From Hymenobacter baengnokdamensis (GTDB taxonomy: Bacteria; Bacteroidota; Bacteroidia; Cytophagales; Hymenobacteraceae), in NCBI RefSeq assembly GCF_008728635.1, contig NZ_CP044285.1, forward strand, positions 620,001 to 684,000: a stretch of DNA of 64,000 nucleotides. The letters are read 5' to 3'. This document shows, one piece after another, positions 1-9,013 of this stretch. Numbering within the stretch: the stretch's first letter is position 1; every line of letters starts with the position of its first letter. Under the pieces are notes generated by a model. It worked only from the letters and a program-made list of their open reading frames with translations. It did not search any database and was not told the origin of the DNA. Position numbers and translations under genes: made by a program.

Positions 1-85
1 ACGGCACGCGCACCACACCCTGCAAAATACCGGCGAACGGCCGCTTCAGCCCCATTTTGGTGGCTGGGCTACGTACTGCTTTCAT
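1..85 (-). CDS. Partial N-terminus of an unidentified protein (cut by window start)
   Basis: The reverse strand opens with ATG at 85 and stays open for 28 codons to the window edge (MKAVRSPATKMGLKRPFAGI...). A second possible start is the internal ATG at 55. The basic, non-hydrophobic N-terminus shows no signal peptide. It would be divergent from the SDR gene at 226, with about 140 bp between them. The fragment is too short to assign a family, and the frame could be fortuitous. Confidence 0.35.
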   Translation of the reverse strand, partial: MKAVRSPATKMGLKRPFAGILQGVVRVP

Positions 86-225
86 AAGCTTTTCGGTTTT
101 TGAGAGCGCTAAATCAGCGAGTTGCCCGCTCCAGCTGGTGGGTTAATAAATTACCCGCCGTTGGCTCGCTGACCACGCCGGAGGCTTTTGCGTAAACGCG
201 GGCATCATTCCTATTCTTTTCTGTT

Positions 226-1119
226 ATGCCAACCCGTCATCCGGCTCCGCCGAAGCGCCCCACTGCGAAAGACATGAAGGAGCACGCCCAGAAGCTCCCT
301 TACCCGGCCAGGCAGGCCGACATGAAGTTTCAGCCGCAGAGCAGCCTGGCGGCGTACCGGGCCGCCGGCAAGCTGGAAGGCAAAGTTGCGCTTATTACCG
401 GCGCCGACTCGGGCATTGGCCGGGCCGTAGCCATTGCCTTTGCGAAGGAAGGGGCTGACGTAGCCATTTTATTCAATGAAAACCAGGAAGATGCCCAGGA
501 AACCAAGCGCCTCGTGGAGCTCGAAAAGCGCAGGTGCCAGGTGCTGCAGCTTGATGTGCGCGACCGCGAGCAGGCGTTTCAGGCCGTGCGGCTGGTGCGC
601 CAGGAGCTGGGTGGCCTGAATATTCTGGTCAATAATGCCGCCTTCCAGATGGCGCAGGAGAAGTTTGAAGACATCCCGGAAGCCCAGATTCGGCGGGCTT
701 TCGACACCAATATCATGGGGTATATGTGGATGGCGCAGGCCGCTATTCCGCACCTGCGAAGCGGCGACTGCATCATCAATACGGGTAGCATTGTGGGTAT
801 TGTGGGCATTCCGATTCTGGTCGATTATGCCTGTACCAAGGCTGGTATTCATGCGCTTACAAAGTCGCTGGCGCTGTACCTGGGCGAGCGTAACATTCGG
901 GTAAACTGCGTAGTGCCGGGGCCGGTCTGGACGCCCAACATCCCGGGCACCATGCCGCGGTCCGAGATTGAGAAGTTTGGGCACGAGGTAGCGCTCAAGC
1001 GCCCCGGCCAGCCCGAGGAGCTGGCGCCCGCCTACGTGCTGCTGGCCTCGCAAGACGGCTCGTTCATGACCGGCGCGCTGGTACACGTAACGGGTGGCAA
1101 GCTGAGCAGCGACGAATAA
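226..1119 (+). CDS. SDR family NAD(P)-dependent oxidoreductase
   Basis: A 297-residue short-chain dehydrogenase/reductase. It has a long N-terminal extension of about 50 residues before the Rossmann fold, as in the YghA-like / glucose-1-dehydrogenase-like group. Visible landmarks are the glycine-rich cofactor loop TGADSGIG (residues 58-65), NNAA (136-139), and the catalytic Ser188, Tyr201 and Lys205 in YACTK. These should support reversible oxidation of an alcohol or sugar with NAD(P); the substrate cannot be read from sequence. No signal peptide, so cytoplasmic. It is followed 95 bp downstream by a gluconate-dehydrogenase-subunit-3-like gene and a GMC oxidoreductase on the same strand, which suggests a shared role in sugar or polyol oxidation. 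Confidence 0.9.
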   Translation: MPTRHPAPPKRPTAKDMKEHAQKLPYPARQADMKFQPQSSLAAYRAAGKLEGKVALITGADSGIGRAVAIAFAKEGADVAILFNENQEDAQETKRLVELEKRRCQVLQLDVRDREQAFQAVRLVRQELGGLNILVNNAAFQMAQEKFEDIPEAQIRRAFDTNIMGYMWMAQAAIPHLRSGDCIINTGSIVGIVGIPILVDYACTKAGIHALTKSLALYLGERNIRVNCVVPGPVWTPNIPGTMPRSEIEKFGHEVALKRPGQPEELAPAYVLLASQDGSFMTGALVHVTGGKLSSDE

Positions 1120-1214
1120 GCGTAGCGCAAACATCTGCCCTGGTTTACCGTTCAGGTTGAAGCGGAGCAGTTAAGCACCGGCTTACTGGCTTTGCTTCAA
1201 CCTGTTTTCTTGTT

Positions 1215-1784
1215 ATGACCTCTCAGGAACTGCTGCCTACAGCGCACGTATCGGCCGCTACCCGCGCCGCCCTCACCGAGCGCCTGGCCGAAACCGGCAC
1301 GCCCTATACCCCGCAGTTTCTGGCTCCCGAAACCTACCAATTGCTCGAAGCCGTAGCCGCTCGCCTGCTGCCCCAGCCCGAGCGCCCGGTGCCGATTCCG
1401 CTGGCCCCGGCCGTAGACCGCCGCCTGGCGGAGGGCCGGGCCGATGGCTGGCGTTACGATGCCCTGCCCCCCGACCGCGAAGCCTATCGCCTTGGCCTGG
1501 GCGGGGTGCAGGAAATAGCACAGGCGCTGTTTGCGACTGCTTTTGAGCAGCTCGCTGGCGATAAGCAGGACGAAGTACTGGGGGCCCTGGCCGGCGGCAA
1601 CCCGCCCGGCACTACCTGGCAAACGCTACCTGCCGACCGTTTCTTCGAAGAGTTGCTGGCCGAGCTGACCGAAACCTACTATGCCCATCCCTGGGCTCAG
1701 GATGAAATCGGCTATGTAGGCTATGCCAACCTGCCGGCCTGGACTAAAATCGGGCTGAACGAAAAAGAACCCCGCGAGGCATAG
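1215..1784 (+). CDS. Gluconate 2-dehydrogenase subunit 3 family protein
   Basis: A 189-residue protein resembling the small (gamma) subunit that accompanies FAD-dependent GMC sugar dehydrogenases. The typical features are an early segment of the form FLAPETYQLLEAVAARLLPQ and a C-terminal aromatic segment with YYAHPWAQDEIGYVGY. In characterised complexes this subunit helps fold and export the flavoprotein subunit. Many homologues carry a Tat signal, but none is visible here, so this pair may stay in the cytoplasm or rely on another route. The GMC oxidoreductase begins 35 bp downstream, which fits co-expression and a physical complex. Confidence 0.8.
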   Translation: MTSQELLPTAHVSAATRAALTERLAETGTPYTPQFLAPETYQLLEAVAARLLPQPERPVPIPLAPAVDRRLAEGRADGWRYDALPPDREAYRLGLGGVQEIAQALFATAFEQLAGDKQDEVLGALAGGNPPGTTWQTLPADRFFEELLAELTETYYAHPWAQDEIGYVGYANLPAWTKIGLNEKEPREA

Positions 1785-1819
1785 CCATTTCCCTATTCTG
1801 ACCACTGCTTTATAAGCTT

Positions 1820-3511
1820 ATGCCCGACGAAGAAATAGCCGAGGAAGGTATCCTTAGCCCGGCCGAGCCCGCCGTTCAGGACCCTTTACTGCGCGAGCTG
1901 CTGGCTGAAAATGCGCCTTTAACTGCTCCTATCGACACCCCGCTGGAAAAGCCGCAGCCCGTGCCGGCTGCCAGCGAGACGGTCGACTGCATTGTTATTG
2001 GCCTGGGGGCGGGCGGCGCGCCGCTGCTGGCCCGCCTGGCGCAGGCGGGGCTTAAGGTAGTGGCGCTGGAGGCCGGCCCCTGGCACAATCCGCAAACCGA
2101 CTTCGCTACCGACGAAAAAGCCCAGGACTTTTTATTTTGGAATGATGAGCGGCTGGCGGCCGGCCACGACCCGCTGGCCATGGGTAAAAACAACTCTGGT
2201 ACCGGCGTGGGTGGCTCTACCCTGCACTACACGGCCTACACGCCCCGCCCGCTGCCCGACGACCTGCACCTGCGCCGCGATTTTGGCAAGGGGGAAGACT
2301 GGCCCCTTACCTACGACGACCTCGCTCCGTACTTTGAGGAGGTTGAGCAGTTTTTAGGTATTTCAGGGCCAACGCCTTATCCCTGGGGGCCCGCCCGACC
2401 CAAAGGCTACGCCCTGCCGCCGCTGCCCCTCAACAGCGCCGCGCAATTGATGGGCCGTGGGGCCCAAAAACTCGGGATTCTCACTTCGCCGGCCGCCAAC
2501 GCGGCCCTGGCCAGCCGCTACTACCAGGAGGGCGTGGGCTGGCGCGAAGAATGTATCAAGTGCGGCTTTTGCCAGGCCGGCTGCGCTAATGGGGCAAAAG
2601 CCAGCATGGATGTCACCTTTATTCCGCTAGCCGTGAAATACGGGGCCGACATTCGGCCTAATAGCTTCGTAACCGAGATAGAGCGCCACGCGGACGGAAA
2701 TATTAGCGCTGTTATATATAAACAAAACGACCAGACGCACCGTCTGGCTTGCAACCACCTGTTTTTATGCGGCGGCGCGGTAGAGACGCCCCGCCTGCTG
2801 CTGCTCAACGAGCTGGCCCTGACCAGCGGCCAGGTGGGCCGCAACCTGATGGCGCATACAGGCGTGCAGGTGTGGGGCACGTTTGCCGACGAGGTGCGGC
2901 CCACCAAGGGTATTCCGGGCGGCTTGATTTCGCAGGATACGCACCGGCCCAAGGATGCCGACTTTGCGGGCGGCTACCTCCTGCAAAGCATTGGGGTAAT
3001 GCCGGTTACGTTTGCAGGCCAGGTAGCGCGCGGGCGCAAGCTCTGGGGCCAGGCCCTGCGCGACTATATGCGGCAGTTCAACCACATTGCGGGCATCAAT
3101 ATCCTCGGCGACTGCCTGCCACACCCCAATAACTACCTGGAGCTGAGCGAGGAGCAGGATGCCCGCCAGCTGCCCAAGCCGCGCCTGCACTTCACGGCCC
3201 AGGAAAACGAGCTGCGGATGAATGCCCACGCCGAAAAAACGATGCGGGCCATTTGGGAAGCCGCCGGCGCTACCGATATCTGGGCGTTTGGGCGCTACGC
3301 CCACGTTATTGGCACGGCCCGCATGGGCTTGAGCGGCGACGATGCCGTGGTGGACCGCGATGGCCGGGCCTTCGACGTACCCAACCTGTACATCTGCGAT
3401 AACTCGGTGTTTCCGAGCGCGCTCAGCGTAAACCCGGCCCTTACTATTATGGCTCTGAGCCTGCGCACGGCCGATAAGTTTTTAGAGAAGCAGAAAAGGC
3501 GGGACAAGTAA
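1820..3511 (+). CDS. GMC family FAD-dependent oxidoreductase
   Basis: A 563-residue glucose-methanol-choline oxidoreductase. After a 50-residue Glu/Pro-rich leader comes the FAD-binding start VIGLGAGGAPLLARL (around residues 56-70), then a second FAD signature NNSGTGVGGSTLHYTAY near 130. The C-terminal active-site pair is present as YAHVIGTARMG and SVNPALTIMAL, giving the expected His and Asn. A cysteine cluster C245-x2-C248-x2-C251-x3-C255 could hold an Fe-S cluster, as in FAD-dependent glucose and fructose dehydrogenases; that is an inference. Its partner is probably the subunit-3-like protein 35 bp upstream. The electron acceptor and sugar substrate are not evident. No signal peptide was seen. 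Confidence 0.88.
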   Translation: MPDEEIAEEGILSPAEPAVQDPLLRELLAENAPLTAPIDTPLEKPQPVPAASETVDCIVIGLGAGGAPLLARLAQAGLKVVALEAGPWHNPQTDFATDEKAQDFLFWNDERLAAGHDPLAMGKNNSGTGVGGSTLHYTAYTPRPLPDDLHLRRDFGKGEDWPLTYDDLAPYFEEVEQFLGISGPTPYPWGPARPKGYALPPLPLNSAAQLMGRGAQKLGILTSPAANAALASRYYQEGVGWREECIKCGFCQAGCANGAKASMDVTFIPLAVKYGADIRPNSFVTEIERHADGNISAVIYKQNDQTHRLACNHLFLCGGAVETPRLLLLNELALTSGQVGRNLMAHTGVQVWGTFADEVRPTKGIPGGLISQDTHRPKDADFAGGYLLQSIGVMPVTFAGQVARGRKLWGQALRDYMRQFNHIAGINILGDCLPHPNNYLELSEEQDARQLPKPRLHFTAQENELRMNAHAEKTMRAIWEAAGATDIWAFGRYAHVIGTARMGLSGDDAVVDRDGRAFDVPNLYICDNSVFPSALSVNPALTIMALSLRTADKFLEKQKRRDK

Positions 3512-3651
3512 AGCTGTTAGCAAAGAAGCTGTTATAGCAAGTGCAAGAATGTCAGGCTGACTTTTTAAACAGCTTTAACGAGTAGTGAGCAATTGTCAGG
3601 CTCTCCTCTTTTGTGCTTAACTGTTCACTAGTTATCGTTAACTATTTCTTT

Positions 3652-4986
3652 ATGAAATCATTTCTCACCGAGATAAAAGAGCATTTCGGCAGCGGCAACT
3701 ACGAGGGTGATGAGTTTGGCGGCGCCACCGGCCACAACGGCAGCGGCCTGCCCACGGGCCTGCCCAACAACTTTATGTTTGCCACCGGCATCGAGTGCAG
3801 CTACCCTACCATCGACCACGGCCGCACCCGCCGCGACTTGCTGGCCGAGTGCGACCACTATAACCGCTACCAGGAAGACCTGGGCCTGGTGAAGGAAATG
3901 GGCCTGAAAGTGCTGCGCTACGGCCTGCCCTACTATAACATCCAGCTCAGCCCCGAAAAATACAACTGGGAATTTGCCGACCTGGCCATGGCCGAGATGC
4001 AGCGCCTGGGCATTACCCCAATTCTGGATTTGATGCACTTTGGGGTACCCGACTGGCTGGGCAACTTCCAGAACCCCGAGCTGCCGGTGCATTTTGCGGC
4101 CTACTGCGAGCAGGTAGCCAAGCGCTACCCCTGGGTGCGCTACTACACGCCGGTAAACGAGATTTATGTCACGGCCAAGATGAGCGCCAAAGACGGTCTC
4201 TGGAACGAGCAGCTGACGACCGACAAGGCGTTTGTCACGGCGCTCAAGCACATCGTCGCCGCCAGCATTATGGGCACGCAGCGCATTGCCAAGCACCGGC
4301 CCGACTGCATTATTGTACAAAGCGAGTCGGCCGAGTTTACCCACGAGCTGCGGGCCGAGCGCACCCCCGCCGTGCAGCTGGAAAACAAGCTGCGCTTCAC
4401 GGCTCTCGACCTGCTTTATGCCCATCAGCCCGAAGGCGAAGTAGTAAACTACCTCTACGACAATGGCATGACGCGGCGTGAGTACGACTGGTTTATGGCC
4501 GGCGAGCCGCCCGGCTACCAGGTGATGGGCAACGACTACTACGGTCGCAACGAGAAGATTGTGCTACCCAATGGGGAAATCTGCACCAGCATGGACGTGC
4601 TCGGGTGGTACACCATTACCCACGACTACTACCAGCGCTACCAAAAGCCCGTGATGCATACCGAAACCAATGTGCTCACCGCCAGCGAAGGCCCTACCTG
4701 GCTCTGGAAGCAGTGGGTCAACATCTTGCGCATGCGCAAGGAAGGCGTACCCGTGCTGGGCTTTACCTGGTACTCGCTCATCGACCAGATTGACTGGGAC
4801 AAGGGCCTGGCTCAAAAAACCGGCACCGTAAACGCCTGCGGCCTGTTTGACCTCGACCGCAAGCCCCGCGCGGTAGCGGAGGCCTACAAGATGCTGCTGC
4901 GCGAATATGGCCAAATTACTATTGTTCCGCACGGCGAGCTGTTTGAGGTAACTACCCGGCCGGCTACGCTGAAGGTAGAGGTGTAG
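3652..4986 (+). CDS. Family 1-like glycosyl hydrolase (clan GH-A)
   Basis: The ATG at 3652 gives 444 residues; an upstream in-frame GTG at 3613 would add 13 hydrophobic residues from repeat-rich DNA and is less likely. The protein looks like a TIM-barrel beta-glycosidase of GH1 type. Candidate catalytic residues are the acid/base Glu170 in TPVNEIYV and the nucleophile Glu338 in VMHTETNVL, each at the end of a predicted beta strand. These loops differ from the textbook TFNEP and ITENG, so the family is a remote assignment and specificity is open. It has no signal peptide. The neighbouring SDR/GMC genes suggest it releases or processes a sugar that they then oxidise. Confidence 0.75.
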   Translation: MKSFLTEIKEHFGSGNYEGDEFGGATGHNGSGLPTGLPNNFMFATGIECSYPTIDHGRTRRDLLAECDHYNRYQEDLGLVKEMGLKVLRYGLPYYNIQLSPEKYNWEFADLAMAEMQRLGITPILDLMHFGVPDWLGNFQNPELPVHFAAYCEQVAKRYPWVRYYTPVNEIYVTAKMSAKDGLWNEQLTTDKAFVTALKHIVAASIMGTQRIAKHRPDCIIVQSESAEFTHELRAERTPAVQLENKLRFTALDLLYAHQPEGEVVNYLYDNGMTRREYDWFMAGEPPGYQVMGNDYYGRNEKIVLPNGEICTSMDVLGWYTITHDYYQRYQKPVMHTETNVLTASEGPTWLWKQWVNILRMRKEGVPVLGFTWYSLIDQIDWDKGLAQKTGTVNACGLFDLDRKPRAVAEAYKMLLREYGQITIVPHGELFEVTTRPATLKVEV

Positions 4987-5011
4987 GCCCGCCGGCTGGC
5001 GGCGAGCCGCC

Positions 5012-5019
5012 TATTTTTG
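5012..5019 (+). promoter_or_regulatory. Bacteroidota -7 box (TATTTTTG), possibly leaderless promoter
   Basis: TATTTTTG matches the Bacteroidota TAnnTTTG consensus exactly and ends six bases before the ATG at 5026. Transcription would then begin at or next to the start codon, giving a leaderless or nearly leaderless mRNA. No clear -33 TTG was found. Confidence 0.4.
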
Positions 5020-5025
5020 CAAACA

Positions 5026-6210
5026 ATGAATTCAGCAGCCTTTTCCAGATGGCGGGCGGCGTGGGGGTGGCTGGCCCGCTACCACGGCTGGCTGCTGGCC
5101 ACCTGGTGGGCGGTGGTGCAGGCCGGTTGCTGGCGCTACTACCGCGGGCCGCATCTGCTAGGCGATGGCTTCAGCTACGTGGCCTATGCCCGGCAGCTGG
5201 CCGACACCGGCACGCTGGCCGGCGGCCACTATGGCTACTATGCCGGCTACTCACTCTTTATCAGCCTGTTTCTGAAAACGGGGCTGGGGCTGATGGGCGT
5301 AGGGCTGGGCCAGGTGGCGCTCTCGGGGCTGGCGGCGCAAGCGTTTTACGCGACCATGCGGCGGCTTACGGGCGGGCACTGGCCCACGGCGGCGCTAGCT
5401 ACGGCGGCCCTTGTAAGCTGGGTAGAGGTGCAGGCCTTTAACCCGTTTATCCTGACCGAGTCGCTGTTTACGAGCTTCCTGCTATTCGGCTTGTGGGCGA
5501 TGGCGCGGGTGCGCGACCGGCGCAGCGGCGCGGTAGCGGCGGCCATTCTCTGCTACACGGCAACTATCCGGCCTAATGGCTTTGTGGCCCTGGCGGCCGC
5601 GGCCCTTGTGGGCCTGCATCACTTGTGGCAGCAGGGCCGGCGCGGCTGGGCGGTGGCGTGGCTGCTGGTACTGGCGGTACTGGCCGGCGTGGGCCTTAAC
5701 CGCATTGTTACGGCGTTCAATCTTATTGCTACGTACGCAGCTGGCACGGTCATCTTCGACTATCCGCCCACGGCGGTAGAGCGGCCCGCCAGCCTGGCCA
5801 TCCCACCCGCTGCCTGGCTGCCAATCAGCCAGCTGGGCTGGTTTATAGCGCATAATTTTGGCTATTTCAGCAAGTTGTGCCTACTAAAAGCCATTTATTT
5901 TTTAGGCTTTCCCAGGCCCTGGTATTCTACCTTGCACCGGGTGTGGGTGATAGTCAGCCTGGTGCCCCTTTACACACTGGCCGGGCTGGGTATGCTGAAG
6001 CGCCCCGCCGCGCACCTGGCGCCATCCTATGCGGGGCTGGCTATTGCTCTGCAAATCAGTGTGGTGATGATGACAGTAGAAGAATGGGGAGCGCGCTTTT
6101 CCGGCCCCTTCATCCCCTACTGGCTGCTGCTGGCGGCGCTGGGGGCCCAGCCCACGCTACAGCGGTGGCTGGCCAGGGCCAACGAGCGGGCAGCCTCATC
6201 CAGCAAGTAG
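5026..6210 (+). CDS. Polytopic membrane protein, possible GT-C/PMT-like glycosyltransferase
   Basis: About 394 residues from ATG 5026 (a TTG three codons upstream is also in frame but overlaps the -7 box). The protein is very hydrophobic, with roughly nine to ten membrane segments. The first extracytoplasmic loop contains GDGFSYVAYARQLADTGT, which resembles the acidic first loop of GT39/PMT-like integral membrane glycosyltransferases. Later loops carry ILTESLFTSFLLFGLWAMA and a TIRPNGFVALAAAALVGLH segment typical of that fold. This is a fold-level resemblance only. A polyprenyl-phosphate sugar donor would be expected if correct. It stands 39 bp after the glycosidase. Confidence 0.6.
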   Translation: MNSAAFSRWRAAWGWLARYHGWLLATWWAVVQAGCWRYYRGPHLLGDGFSYVAYARQLADTGTLAGGHYGYYAGYSLFISLFLKTGLGLMGVGLGQVALSGLAAQAFYATMRRLTGGHWPTAALATAALVSWVEVQAFNPFILTESLFTSFLLFGLWAMARVRDRRSGAVAAAILCYTATIRPNGFVALAAAALVGLHHLWQQGRRGWAVAWLLVLAVLAGVGLNRIVTAFNLIATYAAGTVIFDYPPTAVERPASLAIPPAAWLPISQLGWFIAHNFGYFSKLCLLKAIYFLGFPRPWYSTLHRVWVIVSLVPLYTLAGLGMLKRPAAHLAPSYAGLAIALQISVVMMTVEEWGARFSGPFIPYWLLLAALGAQPTLQRWLARANERAASSSK

Positions 6211-6310
6211 ATGGTACTACTAGGCTAGTAGTTATTGCTACCCTACCACGCACTCTGTAACTTGCGAACATAACTCTACTTTCTAAACTTCTGCTTATCG
6301 CGCTATTTTT

Positions 6311-8932
6311 ATGAGATTTATTGTTTCGCTGCTGTTGCTTGGACTACTGCTGGCGGGACGGCATTCGGTGGCCCAGCGCCTCGTGCTTAGCGGTCAGGTG
6401 GTAGAGGCGATTTCGGGCGAGCCAATTCCGTTTGCGTCTATCTTCGTACCCAACACCAGCACCGGCATCACGGCCGATGTAGACGGCCGCTTCAAGCTGA
6501 CCGTGACGGGCACGCCAGACTCACTGGCTGCCTCGGCACTGGGCTTCGTCACCCAGCGCAAGCACCTGAGCAATCAGGCGCAGCAGTCCATTCTGTTTCG
6601 GCTGCGCAAGGGCAGCGGCGTAGCCCTGGCCGAAGTAGTGGTAAGCTCGCGGCAGCCCGAAAACCCAGCCTTTCGCATCTTGCGCGAGGTGCTGAAGCAC
6701 AAGCCCGAAAATGAGCGCACGGCGCTCAACACCTCCGAGTACAGCTCATACAACCGGATTGAGGTGAGCCTGGCCGACATTCCGAAGTCGCTGGCCAACC
6801 GTAAGGTAGTCAAAGACATTCGGGCGCTGGCCGTGCGCCAGGGCGCGGCAGCTGCTTCTGACCCCGACGCGCCCCTGCCCCTGTTTGCCTCCGAGGTGGG
6901 CTCAAAGGTGTATCAGAAGTATGGCCCGCCGCTGCGCCGCCGCGAAGATATCCTGCACAAGCAGATGCGCGGCGCCGGTCCCCGCGAAGGCTCGGTACTG
7001 AGCCAGATGCTGGGCTCCAACTTCCAGAATTTCGATTTTTATCCCAACTGGCAGAATATCCTGGGCAAGGATTTTATCTCGCCTATCTCGGCTGGCGGCC
7101 GGCTCACCTACAACTACGAGTTGCAAGACTCGCTGCTGGTAGGCAAAGACTACTGCTACAAAATCGCTATCGCGCCCAAGCGCCCGCATGACCTGGCATT
7201 CACGGGCACTATCTGGATTACAGCTGATAAGTATGCTTTAAAGCGCATCGACGTCACGACTAGTGAGAAGGCTAACATCAACTTTATCAGCGACCTGCGC
7301 ATCTTCCAGGAGATGACTTCGCCCAGCGAAGGCCCCGGCCTGCCCATCCGCACCCGGCTGGTGCTGGGGGTGCGCCCCTACGAAAAGCAGGCGGCCATGC
7401 GCGTGCGCTTTACCACCGTCAACTCCGACTTTGTGCGCAACCAGCCGCATACCGAAAGCGGCTTTTATGACCAGCCCATTGTATCGACTATTCTGGAGCC
7501 CGGCAAGGGACAAACCAGTGACCTCGTGAGTGGGCTGCTGCCCAGCGGGGCCTCCGAAGGCTATTTTGACAAGAACCGGCCCGATACCCTGAGCTTGAGC
7601 GAGCGGCAGACGTTTGCCGTGCTTGACTCGGCCCGCGAGCTGCCCTCGGTGCGCAGTACCCTCGACTGGGTCGATTTATTTATCAATGGCTATAAAAAGC
7701 TGGGGGCCATTGGCCCGCAGCATTCCCCGCTGCTTTCGGCCGCCACCGCCGCCAAGTTTGAGCTGGGCCCAATCATTAATACCTACGCGCATAACAACTT
7801 CGAAGGCAGCCGCTTTCGGCTCGGCGGGCGCACTACGCCCGAGTTCAGCCGCAGCTGGGTACACCAGGCCTACGTGGCTTACGGCACGCTGGACAATATT
7901 GTGAAGTACGGCATTAAGTCGACTTACATTGCGGAGCGCCGCCACTGGACGCTCATTACCGGCGAGTTTCGACACGATGTGGAGCAGGTGGCCCTCCTGG
8001 ACAATGACTTTTTACCCGACAACAATCTGTTTGTGGCGGCTGCCCGCTGGGGACGCTTTACCGAGGGCCGCGCTATTTTGCGCAATCTGGCTTCGGTCAG
8101 TATTCAGCGCGATTTGTTTCATGGCTTTACCGAAACCCTGACCCTGCGCTACCAGGGTATTCACCCGCTGCACCCTTTCTCTTATTACGACACGCCTAAC
8201 CAAGGCCCGGACGCCCCCCTGGGCCGCGACCTCACCCTGTCGGAAGCCGTGTTTGAGTCGCGCTACGCGCCCGACGAAAATCTGGTGCAGAGTGAGAACC
8301 GCCGTCGTGCCATCGGGCTTAAAAAACTACCGGTAGTTACGTTCCGCTATACTATTGGGGCCCGCAATTATCTGAGTGACAGCCAGCACCCGCGCTATCA
8401 AAAATACAACCTGCTCCTGACACACAGCGTGTCGCTGGGTCATTTTGGGCGGCTGGGCTACCGTATTGAGGGCAATTATATACCCGACCCGGTACCTTAT
8501 ATCATCCTGAAGACACCGCTGGGCAACGAGACGCCGTTTTTTAATGCGAATGCTTTTAACCTGATGAACTACTTCGAGTTTGTGACCGACCGCTCGGTGT
8601 CGCTGCGGCTCGACCAGCATTTTGAAGGTGTTATTTTGAACGCGCTGCCAGTCATCCGGCGCTTCAATTGGCGGCTGGTGGGTACCGTCAACGCGCTTTA
8701 TGGGGGCCTTACCGATGCCAATCGTAATATGCTACCTCCCACCGATAAGGACGGCAACCGCCTGGTGCGCCTGAATGCCCTGAACCCGAACACTCCTTAT
8801 ATAGAGGCCGGCTACGGCATTGAGAATATCTTCAAGTTTGTGCGAGTCGATTTTATTCATCGCCTCACCTACCGCGACTTACCCAACGCCAAAAACTTCG
8901 GCATCAAGGTGGGCGCGCAGTTCCGGCTCTGA
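6311..8932 (+). CDS. DUF5686-like outer-membrane protein with carboxypeptidase-regulatory-like domain
   Basis: An 873-residue exported protein. Residues 1-21 form a signal peptide ending at SVAQ. Residues about 25-110 are a carboxypeptidase-regulatory-like beta-sandwich (LSGQVVEAISGEPIPFASIF ... VDGRFKLTV), the domain often found on TonB-linked Bacteroidota proteins. The remainder matches the layout of DUF5686 proteins: a middle globular part and a C-terminal half rich in alternating aromatic beta strands, ending in an aromatic-rich strand (KVGAQFRL) as expected for an outer-membrane barrel. No TonB plug is recognisable. The gene is monocistronic and convergent with the lipoprotein at 9014, with a strong hairpin between. 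Its transport or assembly role is unknown. Confidence 0.78.
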   Translation: MRFIVSLLLLGLLLAGRHSVAQRLVLSGQVVEAISGEPIPFASIFVPNTSTGITADVDGRFKLTVTGTPDSLAASALGFVTQRKHLSNQAQQSILFRLRKGSGVALAEVVVSSRQPENPAFRILREVLKHKPENERTALNTSEYSSYNRIEVSLADIPKSLANRKVVKDIRALAVRQGAAAASDPDAPLPLFASEVGSKVYQKYGPPLRRREDILHKQMRGAGPREGSVLSQMLGSNFQNFDFYPNWQNILGKDFISPISAGGRLTYNYELQDSLLVGKDYCYKIAIAPKRPHDLAFTGTIWITADKYALKRIDVTTSEKANINFISDLRIFQEMTSPSEGPGLPIRTRLVLGVRPYEKQAAMRVRFTTVNSDFVRNQPHTESGFYDQPIVSTILEPGKGQTSDLVSGLLPSGASEGYFDKNRPDTLSLSERQTFAVLDSARELPSVRSTLDWVDLFINGYKKLGAIGPQHSPLLSAATAAKFELGPIINTYAHNNFEGSRFRLGGRTTPEFSRSWVHQAYVAYGTLDNIVKYGIKSTYIAERRHWTLITGEFRHDVEQVALLDNDFLPDNNLFVAAARWGRFTEGRAILRNLASVSIQRDLFHGFTETLTLRYQGIHPLHPFSYYDTPNQGPDAPLGRDLTLSEAVFESRYAPDENLVQSENRRRAIGLKKLPVVTFRYTIGARNYLSDSQHPRYQKYNLLLTHSVSLGHFGRLGYRIEGNYIPDPVPYIILKTPLGNETPFFNANAFNLMNYFEFVTDRSVSLRLDQHFEGVILNALPVIRRFNWRLVGTVNALYGGLTDANRNMLPPTDKDGNRLVRLNALNPNTPYIEAGYGIENIFKFVRVDFIHRLTYRDLPNAKNFGIKVGAQFRL

Positions 8933-8943
8933 TTGGCACTTAT

Positions 8944-9003
8944 GCAATGGGTACCAGGTACTATCGCTCACACAGCAGAACGACAGTACCTGGTACCCAT
9001 TGC
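8944..9003. terminator. Long bidirectional hairpin between convergent genes
   Basis: Perfect 19-bp inverted repeat: arm 8944-8962 (starting GCAATGGGTACC) and arm 8985-9003, with a further 3 bp (TCG/CGA) inside after one mismatch. It lies between the stop at 8932 and the stop at 9014 of convergent genes, so it probably terminates both transcripts. It has no flanking U-tract, so it may act by blocking exonucleases or as a repeat element. Confidence 0.6.
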
Positions 9004-9013
9004 GTATTACCAA

